In this document: piece by piece, positions 16,650 through 24,521 of the stretch | Layout: each line of letters starts with the position of its first letter | How positions within the stretch are numbered: the first letter of the stretch is position 1 | From: an uncultured Bacteroides sp. | GTDB taxonomy: Bacteria; Bacteroidota; Bacteroidia; Bacteroidales; Bacteroidaceae | Direction: 5' to 3' | DNA length: 34,048 bases | Assembly: GCA_947074195.1 (NCBI GenBank) | Contig: CAMTOS010000024.1 | Location: forward strand, 1-34,048 | Made by a program: the position numbers and the translations under genes | The notes under the pieces: generated by a model | The model's input: only the letters and a program-made list of their open reading frames with translations | Databases searched by the model: none | What the model was told of the DNA's origin: nothing

Positions 16650-16657
16650 CAAAAATA
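16650..16657 (-). promoter_or_regulatory. Candidate -7 element of the dipeptidyl peptidase-lipA operon
   Basis: The minus strand reads TATTTTTG (TAnnTTTG), 34 nt upstream of the ATG at 16615. Confidence 0.45.
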
Positions 16658-16742
16658 GCATATTAGAAAGTTAAGCCTTATAAGAATTATCTTATTTTAA
16701 CGTGAATATGCAATCGGGAAGCTGTTGCTGTCATCACTAAAT

Positions 16743-16760
16743 AATATTTGCATAAATATT
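16743..16760. promoter_or_regulatory. 18-bp inverted repeat abutting the putA-like promoter (candidate operator)
   Basis: AATATTT-GCAT-AAATATT is a perfect 7-bp inverted repeat with a 4-nt centre. Its right end touches the -33 TTTG at 16760-16763. The position suits a dimeric repressor or activator (Lrp- or Crp-like), which is an inference from geometry only. Confidence 0.4.
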
Positions 16761-16789
16761 TTGTTTTCTCAAAGAATAGCGTATTTTTG
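16760..16789 (+). promoter_or_regulatory. Promoter upstream of the PutA-like gene
   Basis: TTTG at 16760-16763 and TATTTTTG at 16782-16789 are separated by 18 nt, the best -33/-7 pair in the window. The predicted start near 16796 gives a leader of ~370 nt before the ATG at 17165. Confidence 0.65.
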
Positions 16790-16814
16790 CAATATCGACA
16801 TTATAAAATCACTC

Positions 16815-16910
16815 ATGAAAAAATTCGACCCGTTTTCACAACAGGCACTTCAGACATTGCATCGCTATCGTGCGGTAATGTTCAGCCCTACCACCTTTAT
16901 GTGTTTATAG
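16815..16910 (+). CDS. Possible 31-residue leader peptide upstream of the PutA-like gene
   Basis: ATG at 16815, ~20 nt after the predicted transcription start, opens a 31-codon frame. It starts MKKFDPFSQQ, contains HRYR and ends FMCL before TAG. Composition is protein-like, but two prolines do not make a proline-attenuation signal. After the stop come small hairpins: TTTAAAC/GTTTAAA (16928-16951) and AAACTTT/AAAGTTT (17066-17086). The ~370-nt leader (to 17164) has no other feature I can support. A regulatory leader peptide is a hypothesis; the frame could be chance. Confidence 0.3.
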   Translation: MKKFDPFSQQALQTLHRYRAVMFSPTTFMCL

Positions 16911-17164
16911 GAAACCTGTCTGTTTTCTTTAAACCCGGTTTTGAGTTTAAATGCCCTTCTATTTCAACACGATGCGGCATATATGGCTTGAGCGCCATTA
17001 ATCAAAACCATTTTCCTTATTCATTTTAAATAGTCAGAAGATTACTCCGCTAATCTGTTTCCTGTAAACTTTCTGCTTTAAAGTTTCTGTAGCGCAATCA
17101 TGTGTTATAGCAACTCCTCTATTCTACTTAACCGATTTCTCTTAATCTATTATATTTATTTTTT

Positions 17165-20100
17165 ATGGAAAAAAGACCTACTATTGCCGAAGTACAAGAT
17201 TGGGTACTCGAGCTTTACAACAAATGCGAACAAACTATTACAGACGAAGAACGTAAGGAGCAGGAAAAATATGCCATTATGGTGCAGCGTCCGCAGGACA
17301 AGAAGTTCCTGGTAAAGATGCTCGATGAATCATCGCAGATACGCGATAATAAGAAACTGGCCAAGCGTATCAAAACACTGATTGATCAGTATGGCGTGCC
17401 CGAATTCTTTAATAAGCGCGATGCGTTTCTTTTTAAAATGTATCAGTCGTTCGGTCATCATTTCGATTTTATTGCTATTCCTATTATAAAGAAGCGACTC
17501 CGTTCCGATACGTCAAAGGTTATTCTCGACGAAGCGCGTCCCAAACTGACTGAGCATCTGGCCAAACGCTCCAAAGAACATATCGGTCAGAACGTGAATT
17601 TACTGGGTGAAGTCGTATTGGGCAATGGTGAAGCCGACCATCGTTATCATCACTACCTCGAAGCATTAGAATCTCCCGATATCAATTATATCTCCGTAAA
17701 AATCTCGGGTATCTATGCACAGACCCATGCTTTGAATTATGAAGAAAGCTTCCCTGAACTGGTAAAACGCATGAGCGCTCTTTATCAGAAAGCCATCGAT
17801 TTTCCTTATGTCGATGAAAAAGGCAATAAGTATCCGAAGTTCGTGAATCTCGATATGGAAGAGTATAAAGATTCACACTTCACACTGCGCCTTTTCAAAG
17901 AGGTATTGAACAAACCCGAATTTAAGAATTATACAGCCGGTATAGTGGTGCAGGCTTATCTGCCCGATGCAGAAGAGTTCCACCAGGAGCTGACCCGCTT
18001 TGCCAAAGAGCGCGTAGCTGCCGGAGGCGCTCCATTGAAAATGCGTCTGGTAAAAGGTTGCAACCTCGAAATGGAAACGGTTATTTCCTCTCTTCGCGGC
18101 TGGCCCAATCCGGTGCGCACTTCAAAAACTGAAGTAGATGCCAACTATCTGCATATTCTCGACACGGCTCTTCAACCTGAAAATGCCAAATGCCTGCATA
18201 TCGGTGTGGCATCGCATAACCTTTTCACCATTGCTTATGCCTATCTGCTAAGTAAGAAATTAGGTAGTTCGGACTATATGACGTTCGAAATGCTCGAAGG
18301 GATGGCAGACCATGTGTGGCGTGCACAATCAGAGCTGGGCAACCATGTTATTCTTTATGCACCGGTTGTAAAAGATGAGCATTTCCTGAATGCGGTTTCT
18401 TATCTGGTGCGCCGTATGGATGAAAACACAGCTCCGGACAACTTCCTGACACACTCTTTCAACCTGAAACCAGGTACTGAAGCGTGGGATTTCCTTGAAA
18501 AACAATTCGAAGAGGCTTATGTTCTGAAAGATCATTTGAACCATACACCTACCCGCACCCAGAATCGTCTGGATGAATATGTAGACCTGGAACCAATGGA
18601 AGATATGCAGAATGAACCCGATACTGATTTCGATTTACCAAACAATCAGGAATGGGCGCGTAAGATTGTTGCCAAATGGAAGAAATCGAAAACCGATACG
18701 CCGGAAATTATTCCATTGCAGATTGGTGCCGAAACTGTGGTTTGCGACAAACGTCATAAATACATGGATCGTTGTCAGGACGATGAAGTTTGTGTATGCG
18801 AAATGTCTCAGGCCGATACCGATCAGGTGAATAAGATTATTGATATTGCCGGAAAAGATCCTTCCGGATGGCATAAAACCACGCTCGAAGAACGCCATAA
18901 ACTGATGTTTAAAGCTGCCAATAATCTGGCTAAAATGCGTGGTGACCTGATTGGCTGTATGTGTGCCGTTACCGGTAAAACGATTGTGGAGGGCGATGTT
19001 GAGGTATCGGAAGCGGTTGACTATGCCCGTTTCTACACCACCACGATGAAGAAATTTGCTAAGATTAAAGATGTTGATATTGCGCCTAAAGGTGCTGTGC
19101 TGGTTATTTCACCCTGGAATTTCCCTTGTGCCATTCCGGTAGGTGGTGTGGTAGCGGCACTGGCAGGCGGTAATACGGTTATTCTGAAACCGGCAACGGT
19201 GGCTGCACCGGTAGCCTGGTTGTTTGCCAAAGCTTTCTGGGATGCAGGTGTTCCTAAAGAGGCCTTCCAGGTGATTATTACCGACAGACCTGCACTGAAA
19301 GTATTGACCACTGCTCCGGCTATACAGCATATCATTCTGACAGGTGGTACGGAAACTGCACAGAACATTGCCAGCAATAATCCGGCTACGCCTTTATCAG
19401 CCGAAACTGGTGGTAAGAATGCAATTATCCTGACTGCCTCGGGCGACCGCGATCATGCCATTATGAATATCATGGCCTCAGCATTTGGTAATGCCGGACA
19501 AAAATGTTCAGCTTGTTCGCTTCTTTTAGTAGAGCGTTCGGTGTATGAAGATAAAGACTTCCAGAGTAAAATGAAAGATGCAGCAACCAGTCTGAAAGTA
19601 GGCAGTGTTTGGGATCAGGGCAATATTGTAGGTCCGATGATTACCAATAAAAACGATAAGCTGTTGCAGGCGATGACGCTCGATCCGGGCGAATCGTGGC
19701 TGGTAGCTCCGCGCTTTTTAGATAAGAATAAGTACATTCTTGCACCGACCATTAAATGGGGAGTTAAGCCGGGAAGTTTCTCATTCGATACCGAACTGTT
19801 TGGTCCGATGTTGAGTGTGGCTTGCATCGAAAATCTGAAAGAAGGAGTAGACCTGGTGAATGGATTGGATTATGGACTGACTTCAGGTTTGCAGAGTCTG
19901 GATGAAGCGGAACAAAAATACTGGAAGAATAACATCATGGCGGGTAATCTTTACATCAACCGTAGCATCACCGGTGCGATTGTAAACCGTCAGCCATTTG
20001 GTGGAATGAAGCTTTCGGCATTTGGGGGCGGTGTTAAAGCCGGCGGACCAAACTACTGTGCCTGCTTCGTAAACATTGCCGATAAGCCCGAAAGCAAGAC

Positions 20101-20599
20101 CGATTATAAAACCAGCTATCCTGCCGCCTATAAAGAAGAATTTATGCAGGCACGCGATATCAATAATCTGTATGGTGAGCAAAATGCCTTCCGCTATCTG
20201 CCATTAAAGAACATGGCCCTTCGCTTGTTCCCGGGCGATAGCAACGAACAGGCACTGATGATTGCGCTTGCTGCAAAAACCTGTGGCACTCCGCTTACCA
20301 TTAGCTTCGATCCATCGGATGATCGTTCTATCGATTTATCGACTACGGGCTGTGTACTCAAAAAAGAATCGCTTGCAGACTTCATGACTTCAATGAAAAA
20401 TTTTGAACGTATCCGCACTTGCGGTGCCGACATTCCAATGGAGGTTTATGAGTCTGCAGCCAAAATTAATCAGTACATTGCTACTGCACCTCCGGTTAAA
20501 GAAGGGCGAGTTGAACTGATCCATTACATTAAGGAACAGAGCATTACGTTCGAATATCACCGTTACGGCAGCATTACCGAAAAGCCTTCGGCTGAGTAG
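17165..20599 (+). CDS. putA: Bifunctional proline dehydrogenase / L-glutamate gamma-semialdehyde dehydrogenase (PutA-like)
   Basis: A 1144-residue cytoplasmic enzyme oxidising proline to glutamate in two steps with FAD and NAD. Residues ~95-470 are the proline dehydrogenase barrel (VKISGIYAQ, KMRLVKGCN, YMTFEMLEGMADHVWR). Residues ~545-975 are the aldehyde dehydrogenase: WNFP (651-654), LTGGTETAQ, Glu747 in SAETGGKN, nucleophile Cys781 in NAGQKCSACS, ELFGPMLSV and QPFGGMKLSAFGGG. A C-terminal ~165-residue extension matches no domain I recognise. There is no N-terminal ribbon-helix-helix DNA-binding domain, so it is not self-repressing like E. coli PutA. Control may act through the long leader and the operator-like repeat. 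Its stop is followed at once by the 20603-20691 repeat array. Confidence 0.92.
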   Translation: MEKRPTIAEVQDWVLELYNKCEQTITDEERKEQEKYAIMVQRPQDKKFLVKMLDESSQIRDNKKLAKRIKTLIDQYGVPEFFNKRDAFLFKMYQSFGHHFDFIAIPIIKKRLRSDTSKVILDEARPKLTEHLAKRSKEHIGQNVNLLGEVVLGNGEADHRYHHYLEALESPDINYISVKISGIYAQTHALNYEESFPELVKRMSALYQKAIDFPYVDEKGNKYPKFVNLDMEEYKDSHFTLRLFKEVLNKPEFKNYTAGIVVQAYLPDAEEFHQELTRFAKERVAAGGAPLKMRLVKGCNLEMETVISSLRGWPNPVRTSKTEVDANYLHILDTALQPENAKCLHIGVASHNLFTIAYAYLLSKKLGSSDYMTFEMLEGMADHVWRAQSELGNHVILYAPVVKDEHFLNAVSYLVRRMDENTAPDNFLTHSFNLKPGTEAWDFLEKQFEEAYVLKDHLNHTPTRTQNRLDEYVDLEPMEDMQNEPDTDFDLPNNQEWARKIVAKWKKSKTDTPEIIPLQIGAETVVCDKRHKYMDRCQDDEVCVCEMSQADTDQVNKIIDIAGKDPSGWHKTTLEERHKLMFKAANNLAKMRGDLIGCMCAVTGKTIVEGDVEVSEAVDYARFYTTTMKKFAKIKDVDIAPKGAVLVISPWNFPCAIPVGGVVAALAGGNTVILKPATVAAPVAWLFAKAFWDAGVPKEAFQVIITDRPALKVLTTAPAIQHIILTGGTETAQNIASNNPATPLSAETGGKNAIILTASGDRDHAIMNIMASAFGNAGQKCSACSLLLVERSVYEDKDFQSKMKDAATSLKVGSVWDQGNIVGPMITNKNDKLLQAMTLDPGESWLVAPRFLDKNKYILAPTIKWGVKPGSFSFDTELFGPMLSVACIENLKEGVDLVNGLDYGLTSGLQSLDEAEQKYWKNNIMAGNLYINRSITGAIVNRQPFGGMKLSAFGGGVKAGGPNYCACFVNIADKPESKTDYKTSYPAAYKEEFMQARDINNLYGEQNAFRYLPLKNMALRLFPGDSNEQALMIALAAKTCGTPLTISFDPSDDRSIDLSTTGCVLKKESLADFMTSMKNFERIRTCGADIPMEVYESAAKINQYIATAPPVKEGRVELIHYIKEQSITFEYHRYGSITEKPSAE

Positions 20600-20602
20600 T
20601 TT

Positions 20603-20691
20603 TCTGGCAAAGGTTTGCCAGCATCTTGCCAAGCCTTTGGCAGCGTGTTGGCAAAGGCTTGGCAGAAAGTCCTCAAGCCTTTGCCAATAAT
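20603..20691. repeat. Array of four ~22-nt units with alternating inverted cores after the PutA-like gene
   Basis: Units start at 20603 (23 nt), 20626, 20648 and 20670 (22 nt each), with cores GGCAAAGG, CCAAGCCT, GGCAAAGG and TCAAGCCT. Unit 1 is itself a perfect 8-bp palindrome (CTGGCAAA/TTTGCCAG, 20604-20621). Units 2 and 3 pair over 16 bp with one mismatch (20627-20642 with 20649-20664). Units 3 and 4 pair perfectly over 14 bp (20648-20661 with 20674-20687). The last two pairings exclude each other. There is no U tract, so it is not a classical terminator. It shares spacing and the TG(C/G)CAAGC style with the array at 4165-4262. Confidence 0.65.
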
Positions 20692-20816
20692 ATGTATAGC
20701 GGCGTTCAAAATCTTCGGCATTCACAGGGAGAATAATTATTTACATTTCCTGGTGATGCCGAAGTTTTTTATGCACAAACTTCAGGGCATATATTTCGCA
20801 AATGAATAGAATTCGT

Positions 20817-20824
20817 TATGTTTG
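20817..20824 (+). promoter_or_regulatory. Candidate -7 element of the TIGR01212 radical-SAM gene
   Basis: TATGTTTG is an exact TAnnTTTG match. Its internal ATG (20818) is the first in-frame start of the downstream gene, so transcription would begin after it. The start codon therefore moves to 20842. Confidence 0.5.
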
Positions 20825-20841
20825 CAACTCAACCTATTTTA

Positions 20842-21780
20842 ATGACTGATATGCCTCAACCTTTCTTATATAATGACTTCACTTCTTTCCTGAAAAATCA
20901 TTTTCCGTTTAAAGTACAAAAGATTTCATTAAACGCAGGGTTTACCTGTCCTAACCGCGATGGTTCCAAAGGTCAGGGCGGCTGCACCTATTGCAATAAT
21001 CAGACCTTTAATCCCGATTATTGCCGCACCGAAAAAAGTATCACCACACAGTTGGAAGAAGGAAAGCAATTCTTTGCTCATAAATATCCCGATATGAGAT
21101 ATCTGGCTTACTTCCAGGCATATACCAACACTTATGGTGAGATAGAAGAATTAAAAAAGAAATACGAAGAGGCTTTAAATACTCCCGGCATTGTAGGATT
21201 GGTTATCGGTACACGGCCCGACTGTATGCCCGATGAATTGCTGAATTATCTGGAAGAACTCAACAAAAAGACCTTTCTGCTGGTTGAATATGGAGTAGAG
21301 AGCACTTTAGAAAAAACTTTGACGAGAATCAATCGCGGACATAGTTTTGAAGATGCTGCAGATGCCATCAGGCGCACAGCTGCAAAAGGAATTCTCACCG
21401 GAGCACATGTTATACTTGGCCTGCCTGGCGAAAGTCACGATGAAATCATTGCGCAGGCAGATATTTTGTCAGACTTACCTGTCAGTACTTTAAAACTGCA
21501 TCAGTTGCAATTAATAAAAGGTACAAGAATGGCGCACGAATATGAAAAAGATCCGGAATCATTTACTCTGTTTCACGATATAAGTGAATATATAGAATTA
21601 GTCATAGACTATGTAGAACGTCTGAGACCGGATATTATTCTGGAACGATTCGTTTCGCAATCGCCAAGAGAACTTTTAATTGCTCCCGACTGGCGTTTAA
21701 AAAATCATGTAATCACTTCGCGCATCCAAAAAAGGATGAGAGAAAGAGAGACATATCAGGGAAAGAAATATAACAGATAG
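20842..21780 (+). CDS. TIGR01212-family radical SAM protein (YhcC-like)
   Basis: A cytoplasmic radical-SAM protein of 312 residues from ATG 20842. The family signature CPNRDGSKGQGGCTYC supplies the cluster cysteines (36, 48 and 51 from this start). YLAYFQAYTNTYG, GTRPDCMPDELLNYL, LLVEYGVEST and AHVILGLPGES follow as in TIGR01212. The reaction is unassigned; relatives belong to the Elp3-like radical-SAM group. The longer start at 20818 lies inside a -7 promoter element, so 20842 (or 20851) is preferred. The gene is preceded by ~150 nt without features after the repeat array. A flavodiiron gene with its own -7 element follows. Confidence 0.85.
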   Translation: MTDMPQPFLYNDFTSFLKNHFPFKVQKISLNAGFTCPNRDGSKGQGGCTYCNNQTFNPDYCRTEKSITTQLEEGKQFFAHKYPDMRYLAYFQAYTNTYGEIEELKKKYEEALNTPGIVGLVIGTRPDCMPDELLNYLEELNKKTFLLVEYGVESTLEKTLTRINRGHSFEDAADAIRRTAAKGILTGAHVILGLPGESHDEIIAQADILSDLPVSTLKLHQLQLIKGTRMAHEYEKDPESFTLFHDISEYIELVIDYVERLRPDIILERFVSQSPRELLIAPDWRLKNHVITSRIQKRMRERETYQGKKYNR

Positions 21781-21791
21781 AGAAAATAAAT

Positions 21792-21799
21792 TATCTTTG
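21792..21799 (+). promoter_or_regulatory. Candidate -7 element of the flavodiiron gene
   Basis: TATCTTTG fits TAnnTTTG, 38 nt before the ATG at 21837. No clear -33 box is visible. Confidence 0.45.
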
Positions 21800-21836
21800 T
21801 AGCTCAACCCGATTCTAATTTTAATTAAATCTATAT

Positions 21837-23036
21837 ATGGAACCAAAATCTATAATTAAGGGCAAAGTAAACTATATCGGTGTAAACGACCGCAGCAAAT
21901 ATCTTTTCGAAGGAATGTGGCCATTACCTTATGGTGTTTCCTACAATTCATATCTGATTGATGACGAAAAAGTTGTTCTTGTAGATACAGTAGATATCAA
22001 CTTCTTTGAGGTATATCTCCGCAAGATTAAAAGCATCATCGGCGACAAACCTATCGATTATCTGCTAATTCATCATATGGAACCCGATCATTCGGGATCA
22101 ATCCGCCTCATTAAAGAACATTATCCAAACATTACCATTATCGGCAATAAGCAGACTTTCGGCATGATCGAAGGCTATTATGGTGTGACTGATGGTGAGA
22201 TGCTGGTTAAAGATGGTGATGAACTGACACTCGGACATCATAAACTCCGCTTCTATATGACACCTATGGTGCATTGGCCTGAAACCATGATGACTTTCGA
22301 TGAAACGGATGGCGTACTTTTCTCGGGCGATGGTTTTGGTTGTTTTGGTGCATTAGACGGAGGCTTCATAGACAACCGTATTAATACTGATAAATATTGG
22401 GATGAAATGATTCGTTACTACTCTAATATTGTCGGCAAATATGGTGGCCCTGTGCAGAAAGCTTTGCAAAAACTGATGGGCATACCGGTTACTACCATTT
22501 GTTCTACCCATGGTCCGGTATGGAGTGAGCATATCAATAAAGTGATTGATATTTACGACAGACTCAGCCGCTATGAGGCAGAAGACGGTGTAGTCATTGC
22601 ATATGGCAGCATGTATGGCAATACGGAAGAGATGGCTGAAGCAATTGCGCGCGAACTCTCGGATCAGGGAGTGAAAAACATCGTGATGCACAATGTGAGC
22701 AAGAGCAATGCATCTTATATCCTTGCCGATATATTCCGCTATAAAGGTCTGATTATCGGTTCACCAACCTACAGCAATCAGATTTATCCTGAAATAGAAT
22801 CTCTGCTTTCAAAAATACTGATTCGCGAAATAAAAGGACGCTATCTGGGATTGTTCGGTTCATTTACCTGGGCTGGTGCAGCTGTGAAGCGTATGGGCGA
22901 ATTCGCAGAAAAGAGTAAATTCGAAATGGTGAGCAGTCCCATTGAGATGAAACAGAGTATGAAAGATGAAAACTATCAGCAATGTTATGAACTGGCAAAT
23001 GCCATGGCTAAAAAGCTGAAAAATGATGATCAGTAA
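21837..23036 (+). CDS. Flavodiiron protein (FprA-type, oxygen/NO reductase)
   Basis: A 399-residue cytoplasmic enzyme reducing O2 to water, or NO to N2O, for protection of an anaerobe. The N-terminal metallo-beta-lactamase-like domain shows all expected diiron ligands: His80, Glu82, Asp84 and His85 in HHMEPDHSG, His146 in MVHWPE, Asp165 in FSGDGFG and His225 in CSTHGPVW. Residues ~252-395 are the flavodoxin domain with FMN-binding YGSMYGNTEEMAEAI. No rubredoxin or flavin-reductase extension follows, so a separate electron donor is needed. nagB starts 45 nt downstream and may be co-transcribed. Confidence 0.93.
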   Translation: MEPKSIIKGKVNYIGVNDRSKYLFEGMWPLPYGVSYNSYLIDDEKVVLVDTVDINFFEVYLRKIKSIIGDKPIDYLLIHHMEPDHSGSIRLIKEHYPNITIIGNKQTFGMIEGYYGVTDGEMLVKDGDELTLGHHKLRFYMTPMVHWPETMMTFDETDGVLFSGDGFGCFGALDGGFIDNRINTDKYWDEMIRYYSNIVGKYGGPVQKALQKLMGIPVTTICSTHGPVWSEHINKVIDIYDRLSRYEAEDGVVIAYGSMYGNTEEMAEAIARELSDQGVKNIVMHNVSKSNASYILADIFRYKGLIIGSPTYSNQIYPEIESLLSKILIREIKGRYLGLFGSFTWAGAAVKRMGEFAEKSKFEMVSSPIEMKQSMKDENYQQCYELANAMAKKLKNDDQ

Positions 23037-23081
23037 CTGAAATGATATCTTTTTAAACCCCCTATAAAAATAATCAACATT

Positions 23082-23891
23082 ATGAGACTAATTATCCAAA
23101 AGGATTATTCAACCTTATCAAAGTGGGCGGCACACTATGTAGCTTCGAGAATTAACGAAGCCGCTCCGACTAAAGAAAAACCATTTGTACTTGGATGCCC
23201 AACGGGTTCATCGCCTATGGGTATGTACAGCGAACTTATCGCGCTTTATAAAGCAGGTAAAGTTTCGTTCGAGAATGTAGTTACATTTAACATGGACGAA
23301 TATGTAGGTCTGCCACAGGATCACCCTGAAAGCTACTACTCGTTTATGTGGAACAACTTTTTTAGTCATATCAATATCAAACCCGAGAATACCAATATTC
23401 TGAATGGTAATGCCGAAGATCTGGATGCAGAATGTATGCGCTATGAAGACAAAATCAGATTCTATGGAGGTATCGATTTGTTTATGGGCGGTATCGGTCC
23501 CGACGGACACATTGCATTCAATGAGCCGGGCTCATCTTTGAATTCGCACACACGTGTAAAAACATTGACCACCGATACCATTATTGCAAATTCACGCTTC
23601 TTTGACAATGACATCAACAAAGTACCTAAAACAGCTCTGACTGTAGGTGTTGGTACAATCCTTGCTGCAAAAGAAGTTATGATTATTGTGAATGGTCACA
23701 ACAAAGCACGTGCACTTCGCCATTGTGTGGAAGGTGCTATCTCGCAGATGTGGACCATCACAGCGCTTCAGCTTCACGAAAGAGGCTTAGTGGTTTGCGA
23801 TGATGCTGCTACAGAGGAATTGAAAGTAGGTACTTACCGCTATTTTAAAGATATTGAAGCTGATCATCTGGATGCAGATAAATTGATTTAA
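23082..23891 (+). CDS. nagB: Glucosamine-6-phosphate deaminase, NagB
   Basis: A 269-residue cytoplasmic enzyme converting glucosamine-6-phosphate to fructose-6-phosphate and ammonia in amino-sugar catabolism. Catalytic residues fall at the classic positions: Asp72 in NMDEYVGL, Asp141, His143 and Glu148 in [14 protein letters not shown]. Residues that bind the allosteric activator in E. coli NagB (Arg158, Lys160, and Tyr254 region) are also present (HTRVKT, TYRYF), so GlcNAc-6-P activation is plausible. Only a weak -7-like TATCTTTT precedes it. A strong terminator follows. Confidence 0.95.
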   Translation: MRLIIQKDYSTLSKWAAHYVASRINEAAPTKEKPFVLGCPTGSSPMGMYSELIALYKAGKVSFENVVTFNMDEYVGLPQDHPESYYSFMWNNFFSHINIKPENTNILNGNAEDLDAECMRYEDKIRFYGGIDLFMGGIGPDGHIAFNEPGSSLNSHTRVKTLTTDTIIANSRFFDNDINKVPKTALTVGVGTILAAKEVMIIVNGHNKARALRHCVEGAISQMWTITALQLHERGLVVCDDAATEELKVGTYRYFKDIEADHLDADKLI

Positions 23892-23922
23892 AGTATCAGA
23901 AACTTACTGAAGAAATAAAACC

Positions 23923-23969
23923 AATGCCATATCAGAGTATCTGTTAACGAATCTCTGATGTGGCATTTT
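23923..23969 (+). terminator. Terminator of nagB
   Basis: AATGCCATATCAGAG (23923-23937) pairs with CTCTGATGTGGCATT (23953-23967), 15 bp with one G-T wobble and a 15-nt loop, followed by TTC. The stem contains the in-frame ATG at 23958, arguing against that codon as a start for the next gene. Confidence 0.75.
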
Positions 23970-23987
23970 CAATATACAGCACAATAC

Positions 23988-24437
23988 ATGAAAGTTTATC
24001 ACAGAAGCATATTCAAACACTTTATATTCTGGGGGTTCTTTTTACCTCTTACCATATTCTTTAGCGATCTTAGATTAACGAAGGGACCATTTAATATATA
24101 TGTGATTTCTTTCGTAATATGCTTTTACATTTTAGCATTAATCATGGCTACCGGATTCAATTATATTATTTTAGATGATGATCGAATCACCGTAAAGAAT
24201 TCATTTTATCGTTTCTGGTCGCTAACTCTGCCATATCAGGACATTAAAAAGATCATCATAAATAACGATATAGGATCGCATAGTTTATATTTCCGCTTCG
24301 AAACCGAAAAGAAGGTTTCGCGCTATTATATATTGGAATGTTTAGGTCATTCGAATTTAAAAAATGTTGTTCGGGAATTACGAAAGCATGATGTAAAAAT
24401 GGATATTGCACCGGCAGTTACTAAGTTTTATTTATGA
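23988..24437 (+). CDS. Small membrane protein with PH-like C-terminal domain
   Basis: A protein of 149 residues from ATG 23988 (MKVYHRSIFK). Two hydrophobic segments (about residues 11-25 and 37-57) are followed by a soluble beta-rich part: YIILDDDRITVKNSF, LTLPYQDIKKIIINN, SLYFRFET. This layout, two membrane segments then an LPYxDIKKI strand, resembles bacterial PH-domain membrane proteins. Function is unknown. The upstream in-frame ATG at 23958 lies within the nagB terminator stem, so the shorter start is chosen. It converges with the second GH28 through a shared terminator. Confidence 0.65.
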   Translation: MKVYHRSIFKHFIFWGFFLPLTIFFSDLRLTKGPFNIYVISFVICFYILALIMATGFNYIILDDDRITVKNSFYRFWSLTLPYQDIKKIIINNDIGSHSLYFRFETEKKVSRYYILECLGHSNLKNVVRELRKHDVKMDIAPAVTKFYL

Positions 24438-24457
24438 TATAACTATGACCATAATTA

Positions 24458-24502
24458 AAAAACTCAGGCTGAATTCTTTTTTAGAGTTCAGCCTGAGTTT
24501 TT
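24458..24502. terminator. Bidirectional terminator between convergent genes
   Basis: AAAAACTCAGGCTGAA (24458-24473) pairs perfectly over 16 bp with TTCAGCCTGAGTTTTT (24487-24502). The A-run on the left and T-run on the right give U tracts on both strands, serving the PH-like gene (plus) and GH28 (minus). Confidence 0.85.
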
Positions 24503-24521
24503 ATTTATCTATTAAAAAAGA

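Noticed and set aside
16748..17029. 93-codon frame (MHKYFVFSK...) in the putA leader
   Set aside because: It would begin inside the predicted promoter, upstream of the likely transcription start, and its product looks like random translation. The 31-codon frame is better placed.
19033..19377. 114-codon minus-strand frame within the PutA-like gene
   Set aside because: It mirrors the glycine- and alanine-rich aldehyde dehydrogenase core, which commonly leaves long open antisense frames.
20603..20691. Ordinary rho-independent terminator of the PutA-like gene
   Set aside because: The stems are strong, but no U tract follows any of them and the units are periodic. It is listed as a repeat array instead.
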